From Achatina immaculata (lineage: Eukaryota > Mollusca > Gastropoda > Stylommatophora > Achatinidae), in the NCBI GenBank assembly GCA_009760885.1, contig CM019717.1, positions 47,594,866 to 47,658,865 of the forward strand: a stretch of DNA of 64,000 nt, read 5' to 3'. Shown one piece after another: positions 21,901-31,021 of the stretch (its first letter is position 1; every line of letters starts with the position of its first letter). A program made the translations under genes and the position numbers. The notes under the pieces were generated by a model. It saw only the letters and a program-made list of their open reading frames with translations, searched no databases and was not told the DNA's origin.

Positions 21901-22218
21901 TTTATTTTGTTTAATGTTACAGCTGGCAATTTATCATGTCACTCTGCTAGTTTGTTTGGGGTTTTATTTTTTTTGTTGTTTTTTTTTTTTTGTTTTTTTT
22001 TTGCAAGAAGAACCTTAAATAATTTTGCTGTTTCAGCTTAGTTAATTGTTGTAAACATTATAATTTGCTCTTTTCCTCATTCCTCAGGTCTGCAAGTGCA
22101 GCAGAGAGTGAAGGATGTCCATTATATGCAGAGACTTCGGAGTCGCTACCACACAAGACTCAGTTGCCAGGCAAATAATCTGCGTCATCGTTTCAGAGAT
22201 CCAAATGGTTTGATCTGA
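6849..22218 (+). CDS. ZNF622: Zinc finger protein 622 (REI1-like 60S maturation factor), seven exons
   Basis: This is a homologue of yeast Rei1, a cytoplasmic factor that acts on late pre-60S subunits and helps recycle export factors. Exons are 6849-7019, 10713-10947, 12586-12768, 17978-18140, 19375-19475, 20975-21109 and 22088-22218. Every junction is GT-AG with matching phase (0,1,1,2,1,1), although the exon 2 donor gttgtt is weak. The protein is about 372 residues. It has four C2H2 fingers: C6/C9/H22/H28 (LHYKTDWHRYNLKRKVA is a family signature), C70/C73/H86/H92 (NAYENHLQSKKH), C156/C159/H172/H176 (ECLFCSHISSSL) and C206/C209/H225/H231 (CLWCNEKGK). The conserved GHRSLMRYYQQNL and HYKALGWTG blocks follow in exon 6. 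The acidic linker between fingers 2 and 3 is much shorter than in human ZNF622 (477 residues); an unrecognised exon between 10947 and 12586 is possible. AATAAA at 22363-22368 is the probable poly(A) signal. Confidence 0.95.
7105..7200 (-). mobile_element. LINE D 3' end fragment
   Basis: Minus-strand match to the D terminus (RKGHANE-like end with cattcattcattt as tail complement, and cttgcggagctttgcctccc). It lies in ZNF622 intron 1. Confidence 0.65.
7546..8514 (+). mobile_element. E1 retroposon copy 2 (internally deleted, 969 bp)
   Basis: Begins gttctaaggactgtcat and ends ggtggtagaagcg plus a GAA-like tail. It is flanked by a perfect 13-bp duplication, aggtgtgccttca, at 7533-7545 and 8515-8527. 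It keeps the 5' block, one chgAGCCAG-type module junction and three 88-bp modules, but lacks most 108-bp modules. It is inserted into a LINE C 3' end inside ZNF622 intron 1. Confidence 0.9.
8528..8705 (+). mobile_element. LINE C-like 3' end fragment
   Basis: Degenerate plus-strand sequence equivalent to FxGHAMRRR ... GKIEGRxTRGRPREMILDS of LINE C. It provides the right flank of E1 copy 2. Confidence 0.55.
8938..9062 (-). mobile_element. tRNA-derived SINE with A tail
   Basis: On the minus strand an A-box-like ggtgtagtggccaatgcac is followed by a B-box-like region (gtcaaaagatcccccaag). It ends in a poly(A) tract (the T run at 8930-8940 on the plus strand). It has no tRNA fold. Confidence 0.5.
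9288..9530 (-). mobile_element. LINE A 3' end with GA-repeat tail
   Basis: Minus-strand frame reads LRWTPQGSRSKGRPKETWRR, then AEKKAKDRHLWKTLAEAPCA and stop, followed by a (GA)n tail (ctctctctctctctg on the plus strand). It is the least decayed LINE A terminus in the window. Confidence 0.85.
9531..10690. other. Intronic low-complexity sequence
   Basis: ZNF622 intron 1. Several A or T runs of 14-17 bases (9588-9600, 9765-9782, 9855-9870) but no recognisable repeat family or exon. Confidence 0.5.
10948..11880. other. ZNF622 intron 2, no recognisable feature
   Basis: No splice-bounded open segment resembling the missing acidic linker was found, though a short divergent exon cannot be excluded. 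Confidence 0.4.
11890..12310. repeat. Imperfect ~117-bp inverted repeat (Penelope-terminus-like)
   Basis: 11890-12006 and 12179-12294 are imperfect reverse complements separated by about 170 bp. Both carry a ggctttt-gc(c/t)gaaata block followed by ttgttgtatg and tatatgcactcatcttgc. The same block recurs, diverged, at 24790-24900. The AAGGC-loop-GCCGAAA arrangement recalls the hammerhead-like segment described in Penelope-like element ends, but the first core strand is not canonical here. It lies in ZNF622 intron 2. Confidence 0.6.
12940..13135 (-). mobile_element. LINE A 3' end with GA-repeat tail
   Basis: (CT)n at 12940-12970 followed by gaacctttaggttcccaggg and the LINE A terminal coding region in reverse. 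It is 5'-truncated at about 13135, in ZNF622 intron 3. Confidence 0.75.
13205..13345 (-). mobile_element. SINE body fragment (inverted copy)
   Basis: Reverse complement of the body of the SINE at 39308-39502 (gaggcacataggg and cccatattttcctt are shared). Together with the plus-strand copy at 13410-13612 it forms an inverted pair. Confidence 0.6.
13410..13612 (+). mobile_element. tRNA-derived SINE
   Basis: A box region gagtgatgcagtggttagtag, B box ggttgttcaagtctggcc, then a body with gtcagccact, aaaatatgggc and tctctaggtgctactatgac. It shares the body with 39308-39502 but has a better preserved head. Confidence 0.65.
13795..14546 (-). mobile_element. E1 retroposon copy 3 (5'-truncated)
   Basis: The 3' terminus is at 13795 (complement of GAA run and ggtagaagcgaat). 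It has two 88-bp modules and one 108-bp module, and stops within the cagcagtg block. Flanks gttgtgaagt (13785-13794) and gttatgaagt (14547-14556) match at 9 of 10 and are a probable target duplication. Confidence 0.8.
14794..17426 (-). mobile_element. piggyBac-type DNA transposon, 2.6 kb, TTAA flanks
   Basis: TTAA occurs at both boundaries (14790-14793 and 17427-17430), as expected for piggyBac. The left terminus reads CTCTTCCCATGGCACCGGG; the right terminus in reverse reads TTTTTTGCATGCCAGGGTC. The terminal repeats are therefore only partly similar. The size matches an autonomous piggyBac, and the interior holds a decayed transposase on the minus strand. Subterminal sequences on both sides are shared with the 627-bp element at 57121-57747. 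It sits in ZNF622 intron 3, antisense to the gene. Confidence 0.85.
15290..17219 (-). pseudogene. piggyBac transposase, frameshifted
   Basis: The longest open piece (16449-15583) covers the catalytic RNase H-like core. All three expected aspartates are visible: in NLDEMVTGYKGR, in IFADRYNTSLPLIEYL and in NGCDRIDQKVSYYGL. Upstream, an acidic Ser/Asp-rich N-terminal region is split between two frames (17228-17028 and 17116-16772), with WRAAQTDEG in a third (16838-16653). Downstream a shift near 15650 moves the C-terminus to 15635-15387 (EVVQVNAQTLYLLS ... FKEQLIEGLRSL). A Cys-containing tail (RICVYCSRPDKKVRSRF) follows after a stop. The gene is dead as it stands through at least three shifts plus stops. 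Confidence 0.88.
17431..17970. other. ZNF622 intron 3, no recognisable feature
   Basis: Non-coding AT-rich sequence up to the exon 4 acceptor at 17977. Confidence 0.5.
18757..18940 (+). mobile_element. tRNA-derived SINE with B box
   Basis: A box ggcgtagtgcctaatgcat and a clear B-box-like ggatttgattccccgc, followed by a ~110-bp body ending near ctctgtaatt and a T-rich tract. The head resembles a tRNA but does not form the acceptor stem. It lies in ZNF622 intron 4. Confidence 0.7.
18951..19157 (+). repeat. 66-bp tandem repeat, three copies
   Basis: Units beginning cagcatttttt recur at 18951, 19020, 19086 and partially at 19152. The second and third copies are almost identical; the first has a longer T run and two substitutions. 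Each unit contains tagaaaggtaagg, a donor-like sequence. It lies in ZNF622 intron 4. Confidence 0.9.
19868..20202 (+). repeat. R3 interspersed repeat, copy 1
   Basis: About 335 bp sharing long blocks (ttagccaggctaggcctgtt, ccaccaccatggg, agctatgggtcgctgat) with 40216-40538 and 50733-51012. It has no tail, terminal repeat or coding potential and is of unknown class. It lies in ZNF622 intron 5. Confidence 0.75.
20380..20700 (-). mobile_element. LINE C 3' end fragment
   Basis: Minus-strand frames give LRKRQSKFIEQVMRES and, in another frame, TTGMTEGKRVNGRQREMMID and KWHGERTPVQLT. The order matches the C-terminus of LINE C. It is frameshifted, in ZNF622 intron 5. Confidence 0.7.
21113..21753 (+). 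repeat. 28-bp satellite, about 23 copies
   Basis: Head-to-tail units of ctctctaaatattgattcc plus ttacaactg, starting three bases past the exon 6 donor of ZNF622 (21109|21110). Variant units (gaatattgatgcc, cttctaaatattg, one 26-bp unit) cluster at both ends, while the middle is nearly homogeneous, as expected from unequal exchange or slippage. There are no spacers between units. Confidence 0.95.
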
Positions 22219-22555
22219 GCCACGGAGTGTTCCTCACTTTCCTTGCATTTAGTCAGATGCTGATATTACTGTAAAAACACTAGTTCGTCCACAGATTCTC
22301 TTTTCTTATAATTAATTTGGCCCATGATTTAACAGAAATGTAACAGCACATAATTCTGGACAAATAAAATTTCATGCCATATGTGTTTTAAAATAATTCT
22401 GATTCTTTTTTTGTCATTGGTTTTTAATTCAGAATAACATGAATTTTTTTTCCCCAGTAATTGTTAAAGAGACAAAGAAAGAAACACTTAATGGTTTACT
22501 GATAAATAAATAAAAGTATATCACATCAGTCAGTTTGATTTATATTTGGTTTTTA

Positions 22556-23374
22556 ACGAGAGAAAGTCATTAAACAACAGGATTTTTAAAATAAACTTTT
22601 GACAGGAGTATGTACAGAAATTGTTCTTGTCTTAAATTTTGATGTAGTCCCCCTTTTTTGCAACACATTTGGTTCACCTGCCCACAAACTTGCAGATGCT
22701 ACCTAGAAGGAAAAGCCTTTTAGTGTGGCCTTTAACCAAATTTGCACCGCCTCCATTACCTCATTGTTGTCTGCACATTTCTAATCCTGCAAATGTTCTT
22801 TCATGGGTCCAAATAAGTGAACATCCATTGGCACAAAGTCCGGGCTGTATAGTGGATGTTTCAACATATCAAAGTTCAGAGCACTTGGTGTATCCACTGT
22901 ATGCTCTGGCATATAGGAGAGGACGTTGTCATGAAGCAACAGAACTCCTTTTGAAAGAATCCACTGTATTCTCTGCCGTATAGGAGAGGGTGTTGTCAAA
23001 AAGCAACGGTACTCCTTTCAAAAGTCCTCAGTGTTTCGATCGTATTGCAGGCTTCAGCTTGCTCTCTAGTTTGTCACTATATTGAGCACTAGTCACAGTT
23101 TGACCCTTTTCCTGGAAGTACGCCAAAATATGGTCATCACTGTGTTGACCAGAGATGACACTGGATTGATTGTCTCATTCTGTGGTTCAAGATGACAGTG
23201 GGCTGACCATGTTGTACGGTTTATTGAGCATGCTCTGACATGCTTGATTGTCATGACACCTATATGACATATTGCTAAAAAGCCATTTTGTATCCCGAAA
23301 TAAGATTTTTCATTGTGCATACTTTTTCATGCGTTCTAGAATAAAATTCATGTTATTTAATGATTTTCCCCATG
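22556..23374 (-). mobile_element. Decayed mariner element with terminal inverted repeats
   Basis: Left end agagaaagtcattaaacaac and the reverse of the right end (ggggaaaatcattaaataac) form inverted repeats; TA dinucleotides lie outside both. The minus strand retains mariner transposase pieces: LLLHDNVLSYMPEHTVDT, LKHPLYSPDFVPMDVHLF and MTIFWRTSRKR. It is about 820 bp with an internal deletion and shifted frames. It lies just beyond the 3' end of ZNF622. Confidence 0.8.
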
Positions 23375-23559
23375 TATAAATCTCCTTTGTCCGTCTTTGT
23401 CTCTCTTGTTTGAAGAAAATAGAGATTGTATAATCTAATATATTTGCAGATTGTAGGCCAATGCTGATTTATTCAGCTGTTATTTTCACAATCCTCTAAT
23501 TCTTTTTGAAGCTCATGAAAGATGGTTTAATATATGAGTTAATATGTAAGAAAAGCAAA

Positions 23560-23720
23560 TGAAATTCTCAGAGATGTTTCAGAACATCAGAATTCAAACC
23601 CTAAGGAAAAGATAATCAGAATTATTTGGACATGTCATGAGAAGACAAAAGTTAGAGAATCTGACAATCACTGGGAAATTATAGAAAGGGAGAGAGAAAA
23701 ATATCTGAAAGAATGACTAA
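23560..23720 (+). mobile_element. LINE C 3' end fragment
   Basis: Degenerate plus-strand copy of the C-terminal block (equivalent to GHVMRRQKLENLTITGK and a Gly/Arg/Glu-rich stretch). Confidence 0.55.
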
Positions 23721-24159
23721 ACCGTGTATGGAAGACTACCATACAGGAAAGACCACTCGTCTTGTTGAAATACCAAGACCTTGTATAATGGTCAGCAGTG
23801 TCTTTCATCATGTCACATAGTAATTGAATGAAATAACTAGGCTGAATAAATATTGTTTTCACTTGTATGTGATTGCTAATATTTCATCTTGAACATTAAA
23901 AAAAAAAAACTGTTGATACAGGATAAAACACCAAAACTGGTTTGTCTAAAGAATATTTGATAAAGAATACGAAAAGATTAAAGTGCTTTGTTGTTCAAAT
24001 GTTCAAAATTCAGACTCTGGGTTCACTGCATACGAGACAACAATGCTGCAGCATCCATCCAAGAGTATGTCTGCTAATAGTTCCTGTCGAATGTTGGTTG
24101 TTTATGACGCGTTTTCTGCCACATGGTTCAGATTCCTTGCCAGCACCTTTAATTTGTCC

Positions 24160-24470
24160 TAGATCCAGCAGTCTCTTCAGATCTACATTGTTCTTCCATT
24201 CCTGCTCTTCATTTTCCCCCGCAGTCTGTCCAGTCCAGCTTTAGCAATGTCCCCCTTGTCTATTGTCAGTCTGCCATTTATTTTAGCCTGTCCAGTCAGT
24301 CTATCTGCCACATCATTGCCATGTACTCCTGCATGCCCTGGACTCCCCCATGCTAAGCTTGTCACAGTTGACTGGCTCACCATATGAAGCAATTTCTTCT
24401 CAATCTTACGAAGCGCACTCTGTGAATCTGTCACAATGACACCATTAACCACATCGTGCTTTGTTGTTAT
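24160..24470 (-). mobile_element. LINE RNase H domain fragment
   Basis: The minus-strand frame from 24452 reads VIVTDSQSALRKIEKKL and AWGSPGHAGVHGNDVADRL, the TDSQSAL and PGHAGxxGNExAD motifs of LINE-encoded RNase H. It is an isolated domain; neighbouring reverse transcriptase is missing. Confidence 0.8.
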
Positions 24471-24689
24471 ATTTTACTATCCAGAAATATAATACTATTA
24501 ATATTTGATCATGTTTCTGTTAAAAGAGGTAATAAACATTGTGAAAGAAGGTACAAGTGGTAAGTGTGAATGTGGGCAGACTTTACCAGTCTGTGAATAT
24601 AATCAGTTGAATAAGATTTTCAGTTGCAAACCAATAATAAAGTATGAACTCCTTTCTGATCCGCGTTTTATGTTTTACTTTTAAACATG

Positions 24690-24960
24690 TATATTCTTGT
24701 AAAAGGGATGGCGACTGCAGTAAAACTGGTTCAGATAATAAATGTAGATAGATGTGTATGGTGCAGTTTTACAAGGTGGCAGAGGGAGCGAGGAAGTAAA
24801 AAAAAATGAATAGAAAGTATGAGAGTAAGATGAGAATGTGTAAATGAAAAACATACAACATCCAATATTTCGGCATGAGCCTTTTTCGAGGATTACATAC
24901 ACAACCAAAACACAACACATAACTAACAGAAAATGAAAAACTTATCTTAGTGGCATCCTC
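24690..24960 (-). mobile_element. Penelope-terminus-like repeat
   Basis: Shares with 11890-12310 the blocks ccgaaatattgg(a), ttgtatg, catcttac and, further out, aaaactg(c/a)accatacac. It lies about 1 kb from the Penelope-like fragment at 26006-27660, but LINE D sequence separates the two. Confidence 0.5.
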
Positions 24961-25073
24961 CTAAGTAGGAAACACAAGAATGTGTGTCCCATTGATGAGG
25001 CATAGAGACCACGGGGGGGGGGGGGGGGGGGCCACAAAGGATAGTGTAAACTGGTCTCCCCACAACGTTTGCA

Positions 25074-26005
25074 CATTCATTCATCTGCATGTCCCTTGCG
25101 GAACTTTGCCTCCCTAACAGCACTCCTGTAGGCCTCTTGGTTGTAAGCAAGATGGCCTGCTGCTGATGCATCCATTTGCAGATCATCAACGATGTCTTGC
25201 AGCCATCTTTGCCTTGGTCTTCTTCTCTTTCTTTTTCCTGTTATGTACCCTTCCAAGACGGTTTTCTCTAGAATTATCATGACGTTTAATTGAAGTATTT
25301 AAGTTTTCTCTCTTTAATCCTCTTTACTAGCCAGGCTTATTCAGTATTAAGTTCTTGTAGTATGGATATATTTGTTCTTTTTTGTGTCCATGATATTTAA
25401 AGAACTCTTCTGTAGCATTTACGTTCAAAGGCATTTATGTGTTTCTCAGCTGTTTTGTTAAGTGTCCTGGTCTCATAGGCATATGTTGCTATGGGAAAGA
25501 TGCATGCCCTTAAAAATCTTATTTTTGTGCTTCTGTCTGTTCCTCTCCACAGACTCTTTAGTTGTTTTACCTTCTGAAGAGCGATAGATGTCCTCCTTTT
25601 AATTTCCTTCATTGTATCTCGATTATTAGTTAGTAGTGATCCAAGATATTCAAAACTCTCCACTTCTTCCAGTTTTTCCTCATTGATACATATATCAGCT
25701 GCCTTGTTTGTTTTGTCATCAATTTAGTTTTCTTTGCATTAAGATAGAGGTTTTGCTCTTCACCATTCTTACAGACTGACATAATTAGTTTTTGCATTCC
25801 TTTTTGTGTTGTGGACAGTAATACTGTGTTATCAGCATATCTAATATCTGGTATTTCATAACCTCCAATTGTTATGGCATCGTAATATTCTTTGTCTACA
25901 TCTTCTCTAACATTCCTCATTATATTTTCAGTATACAAGTTAAATAAATAAGGTGACAATATGCACCCCTGATGAACCCCTTGTTTTATGTCAAACCAAC
26001 ATAAT
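25074..26005 (-). mobile_element. LINE D, reverse transcriptase C-terminal half and 3' end
   Basis: Minus strand reads FDIKQGVHQGCILSPYLFNL, then IRYADNTVLLSTT (YADN in place of YADD), then EEQNLYLNAKKTKLM, VESFEYLGSLLTNN, KTAEKHINAFERKCYRRVL and finally KRRRPRQRWLQDIVDDLQMD ... FRKGHADE. One shift lies near 25700 and another near 25390. It is 5'-truncated at a junction with the Penelope-like element. Confidence 0.88.
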
Positions 26006-27660
26006 AGCATAAATAACATTGCATGAAGTGCAGGTGAAGCCCTCCTGAAGTGATAACGTGGACTTGAGGAAGGAGATCTGGCTAGCCTTGACAACAAATG
26101 GGCAAGTGTTGCATCTACAATGTCAGCAATGTCTGGTACCGTTAAAAAGTGCCATCAGTCTTAAGGCAACTTTGAACTAAAAGGTCCCTGAGGTTCTTAT
26201 CCCGTCTGTAGGCTACCAATGGGGGTTCCCCAAAGAGTTCATGTGTATCAGGCTCGGTCTAGAGGAGATGGTGAAGGCAGTATGTTCTTAACTGCCAAAC
26301 AATGAGGGTGGTGCATGAGTACCAGTTTAACTCTGAGCTACAGTGCGGTTTAAGAGGGAAGGCTTGTTGCCGTGATATATGGCTGATGTGGTTCCAAGAC
26401 GATGAGAGAACACATGCTAGATAGCTGTGTTGGTGGAAGAAATCTAGCATTTTGGGGGACTGATCATGGAAATCAACATCATCAGTATGCAAATGTTACA
26501 ACCTAAAAGCTGGGAAAAAGAAATAGAGTCATTACATGATCTGGGATGGGAGTACAAGTGTGAGAGTCTGTAGGTTTACAGTGAACAGAAGTAGTAAGCC
26601 TGGTAGGGCTGATAGTAACAGCAATGTTGAGAAAGTTAGCAGAAGTAGTAGAGACATGGGAGGTGAAAGAAATGACAGGATTGTACTGTTTAACAAAACT
26701 GATGAAGTTGTCACGGTCTTCCTCTGGCAGTAATGTGACCCTAATGCCATCATCTATGTGGCATCTATAGAAGGCTGGAAAAGGGTCTCTATAGGCTCTC
26801 AGAACCTTGTGTTTGAAGTGGCCCATGAACAGACATGTGCAGCTGGTACCCATGGCCACACCACTAATCTGGTCGATGTACAGACCATTGAATTTAAACG
26901 ATTTGAGTTGGAGGACAAGTCGTGTGAGGCGCAGATTAGTAGATGTAGGAATAGAGCGATGGCGTCTTTTGTTCTTGAACTTGACGGCCTGAAGTCCTTG
27001 ATTATGTGGGATGGATGTGTATAAGGACACTACATCAAGAGGGAAGATGCAGTAGGTGTGACCTGGAAGGAGTGTAAGGGTCTCAAAAGCAGCGAGAGCG
27101 TGATCATGTCCTTAAGATAAGTAGATAGACTAGTGGCAAGAGGTTGAAAGATACCGTCTGTAGGGCAGGAACAAGAAGACACTAAGGGCCTTCCCAGGTT
27201 GCCTGGTTTGTGTATCTTAGGGAGTAGATAAAAGGATGGCTTCCCTAAGCAGCTGTCGCAGATGTGCAGATGAGTAGCAGAGGGAGAAAGACCAGTCTTG
27301 TGGATGAGTTCAATGATTGTGTCATGAACATGGTGATTGTTGACCAGAGTCAGATCTTGAGGGTGAGAGGCATAGATTTCAGTGTTGCTCAGCTGGCCCA
27401 CTGCCTCTTGGATGTACAACTCTTTCTTCCGACAAACAATGGCCCCTCCCTTGTCTGCACTCTTGATCATGATATCTCGTCTGCACTGAAGTTGTGAAAG
27501 TGCGCGCTGCTCCCAGGGGGTCAGGTTAGAGTGTCGCACATGGGGAAGGTGAAGCTTGCAGATTTCATGAAGTGTGTGATCAATGTAGAGGTCCAAGGAA
27601 TGAGATGCTCCTGCAGTATATTTTTGTATGTTTGAGGTAAGAATGAATGCTTAAAACTTG
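26006..27660 (-). mobile_element. Penelope-like element, truncated before the endonuclease
   Basis: Minus-strand frames 27596-27030 and 27030-26503 carry Penelope-type reverse transcriptase: MIKSADKGGAIVCRKKELYI, SFYLLPKIHKPGNLGRPLVS, SLYTSIPHNQGL, SGVAMGTSCTCLFMGHF and a HIDDGI active-site block in place of YIDD/YADD. Beyond 26492 it continues with DFHDQSPKMLDFFHQHSYLA and a Cys-rich linker (CNTCPFV, FTCTSCNVIYAIM). It breaks off at about 26006, where the GIY-YIG endonuclease should begin. A frameshift lies near 27030 and another near 26500. Confidence 0.88.
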
Positions 27661-27699
27661 TAGGCAGAATCCACAAGTAAGCATGAAAAGATATACAAA

Positions 27700-28480
27700 C
27701 CAACTTTTAAAATAAATGTTGAAAGGCTATCATGGCTGCTGTCAGAAGAGCTCTATTTTTCTCTGAGTTTCTCCATTTGAAAAAGGATCTTTGTATGGTG
27801 CACAAACTCTGTAGGACTGGCAAGAACCCTGTTGAAAACAACAGGCAGTGGTGGCTAAGTCAGAATCCACTACCCCCACTCTGAGATGCAAAGTTGATCA
27901 AGATTCAGCCTTTTTCTCACTTCTTCTTGTAAATCATATAGAAAATAAGATGTTTCAAAATGTTGCCCGGTGCACATAAATTAATTAAATAGTTTGAAAT
28001 GGAAGTTTCTAATAATATGCATGAATGGTATCCATAATAGTACAGCACTGGCAAGCTGGTCTTTAAGAAAGCGGATTCTAACCCAGCTGCAACATACAAG
28101 TCACACGTATATGCTCACAACCTGGAATGATCTTGAATCAGAGAATAAGCATCATTGCACTTGGGACACTCCCATATTGCTCTGCCCCCTATTTCAGTAA
28201 TCACTGAAGAGTACAAACACTAACTGTGCCAGTCAAGTGTTGGTTCTGGCACCTTCGAAGTCTGCCAGCCAGTCACCTGGCTCTTCTGAAGAAATCGGAC
28301 AGAATTCGTCAGACAATAACCAGGAATGATACTGATGACAAAGCATTAAAATCAGCTGTTTAATTTTGGAGCTATTTCAACATTCCAGTTTTCCTCAGTC
28401 TCTAGAATAGAATGGGTATGGTTCTTACCCTGGGAACAGTTTTGTGAGTGGTTTGAGGGACACATGAGCAACTTTCATAA
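27700..28480. other. No confident feature
   Basis: Repeat-like sequence without a defined family; it may be degenerate upstream sequence of the RNase H LINE fragment that follows. Confidence 0.35.
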
Positions 28481-28489
28481 ACAACTTGA

Positions 28490-28860
28490 TGACTGGAAAA
28501 AAAAAAAGATGAACTATGAGTGCCCTCCACAACATGACCCACTTATATGAAAGAATCATGCAATGGGTAGCAAGTTCCTGCAATATCACAGGGAATGAAG
28601 AGGCTGACTCACTAGTGAAGAAGGGCAAAGAACTTTGACAACTAAACTCATATGTAATAAATCATGTGGTGAAGCCAGGTGGAAAAGTGAAATTGTATGG
28701 AGATGTTGACAACATAAGATGGGATGCTGCATTCTTCAAGCATATGCAGTTAGACATCTGTGAATTTTCAAAGAGGAAGGAGAATTCCTTCACAATGTTG
28801 TTAATATTCGTATCTTCTTTACATAGCTTTCCCACTATGGCACATATAGTTTCTCTAAAG
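28490..28860 (+). mobile_element. LINE RNase H domain fragment
   Basis: Plus strand reads ERIMQWVASSCNITGNEEADSL, the SH(x)GIxGNEEADxLAK motif of LINE RNase H with the first histidine lost, followed by a decayed C-terminal stretch. Confidence 0.65.
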
Positions 28861-29079
28861 ATGTGAACTTTGAAACCAGCAGCTGATGTATTGGTGAGGA
28901 TCTTGGAACATGAGTATTAAATGTTATGACAAATGGCTAAAGCTGGCTATTCTTACCTAGGAGAGGTATAGCTGCATCAGCATTGCCAACGTGTTCATCC
29001 TTGTCCTGGATACCTGAGATGATATATGCAGAAACATCCTGTCAAAGAGCACCACATGGAACTAAGATAAGACCATGAC

Positions 29080-29082
<3 letters not shown>

Positions 29083-29125
<43 letters not shown>

Positions 29126-29275
29126 CTTTAAGTGCCCAAGGTACATGGGGCTTCCGCAAGGGTTTTCCACAAACGCCCATCCTTTGCCTTTTTTCCACTC
29201 TTGCCTAACTGAACCTTCTATTGGTCAACATCCTCTCTGTTGTTCTTCTCCATGTCTACTTTGGTCTACCCTTAT
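29083..29275 (-). mobile_element. LINE A 3' end with GA-repeat tail
   Basis: (CT)n at 29083-29122, then gaactttaagtgcccaaggt and the terminal coding region in reverse. It is 5'-truncated near 29275. Confidence 0.75.
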
Positions 29276-29493
29276 TTCATTTATTTATGTAATCATTTAA
29301 TGTGTCTTCATGATTATTATGCTCATTAACAAATACTGAATGACTGTGAATGAGTGAAAGCTGTTCTCCACTGTCCAAAATGAATAAACAGCAGAGTCAC
29401 TCTACAGCGGATTTCATCCCCCTTCAGAATACCATGAATCTTCTTATATATCTTATATCCTTTCCATGCTGTTAAATGTCACATAGGGCTTGC

Positions 29494-31021
29494 TTCTTCT
29501 TCCTCTTCTTCTTCTTCTTCGTTCACTTATACCACCAAGACCGCCCTGTGGTCCTACTGAATTTACACCTGTGGTCTTCGTTAAGTCCCGTGGTCCCCAG
29601 AAGGACCACATGAGATCCCCGACAGGACCACAGGAGGTTCAGAGTATCGCAGGGCTTGAGCCTGAAATTCTTGGTGGGTCTCAGAAGCGGGATTGCGTGA
29701 CACCGTGGTTTTCGTTGCACCAGTTTAGTCTAGAGTTGGACTTTCTCACCGGAAGACCTCGACGTGTTTAGAATATCAGTATGTCCCCGCTGGGTGAGAG
29801 GTGGTAACCCACCCAGGCCAGAGTTGGACTTTCTCACCGGAAAAACTCGACGTGTTTTGAGATACCCGTGTATCACCGCCGGGTGAGAGGTGGTTGCCCA
29901 TCCAGTCCAGTGTTGAACTTTCTCACCGGAAAACCTCAGCGTGACTAGGATATGCATACATCCCCGCCGGGTGAAAGGTGGTTGCCCATCTAAACTTCCC
30001 TGGTCCAGTGTCTCCAACTTCAGCATTATGTGGTCGTGGCCGCTACCTTTCCTAGTTGTGACCAGGATGGAGCTTTTGTCCAGGAGGACGAATCCTCGCC
30101 ACTAGTAACTTCCACCCCTGGGTTGAGCCGGTTTAGGCATATTATCCCAGTATGGGCGTGTTTGGGACGTGACCAACCTCTAGAGCAGAGGTACTGTGAC
30201 ATGCATAGCCTTCAAGTTTCACCCCTGGTATGAGCCGGTTTAGGCATATTTCACCAGTATGGGTGTATATCGGGCGTGACCTACCTCTAGAGCGAAGGTG
30301 GTGTGACATGCCTGGCCATCAAGTTTCACCTCTGGTGTGTGCCGGTTTAAGCATATTTCACCAGTGTAGGTGTATTTCGAACGCAGCCGGCCCCCAGAGC
30401 AGAGGCGTCGTGGTATGTGTAGTTCACACAGCGATACTACTGGAAATTTCACTTTATCTTTTCATTCACCTTTTCACATCGGCACCACACAGCAACCTTT
30501 ATTTCTTTTCCGCATTTTCTTCCTTGACCAGGAGGAGCTTAGCTTCACGCGCGGCATTCGAAGAGTCTCGCCAGCAGTGTCTTAACCTCTAGGTTAAGCC
30601 GGTTCATGCATTTCACCCGATATGACTGCAACAGGACGTGGCAGACCTCCAGACCAGAGGTGCCTTGATTTGACTGTTTGCTTCGCCTTATCCTTTCTAC
30701 CACTTTTTTCGCAGTGGTGCCGCAATGCAACCCCTTTTCACTTTTCTTCATTGGCCGGGAGGAGCACCGCTCCACGCACGGCAGCCGAAGAATCTTGCCA
30801 GCAGCAGTAGATGAGCTACCAAACATGCCACTCATCTACTCTAAATGTCTAGTTTTCAGGTGCCAGATATTCGCCTTCGCCCCTTCTCCTGTCAGTTTAA
30901 ACAGTTCTGCCACGGGAAGGCCAGGAGCTGGGCTTGACTGCCAGAGGCTATTTGAGACACGCGCCGTTGGAGTGGAATTCGAATTCTCCACCCCACCTCC
31001 GGCAATAGCAGTCCTTAGAAC
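29494..31021 (-). mobile_element. E1 retroposon copy 4 (full length, 1528 bp)
   Basis: It runs on the minus strand from ggttctaaggactgc at about 31021 to a (GAA)n tail at 29494. Flanks cacatagggcttgc (29480-29493) and cacataaggcttgc (31022-31035) are a 14-bp duplication with one mismatch. It contains the 5' block, two ~110-bp gcagccgaag modules, three or four 108-bp modules (starts at 30215 and 30323 in plus coordinates) and three to four 88/89-bp modules. The interrupted LINE B terminus reads through once E1 is removed. Confidence 0.93.

Noticed and set aside
25014..25032. Homopolymer G run (and C or G runs at 39077, 41451, 47429, 51013) as structured G-quadruplex elements
   Set aside because: Single uninterrupted runs beside repeat ends; sequencing or slippage is a sufficient explanation.
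26536..27024. Plus-strand frames across the Penelope-like element
   Set aside because: The minus-strand frames contain the reverse transcriptase motifs; the plus-strand ones are shadows.
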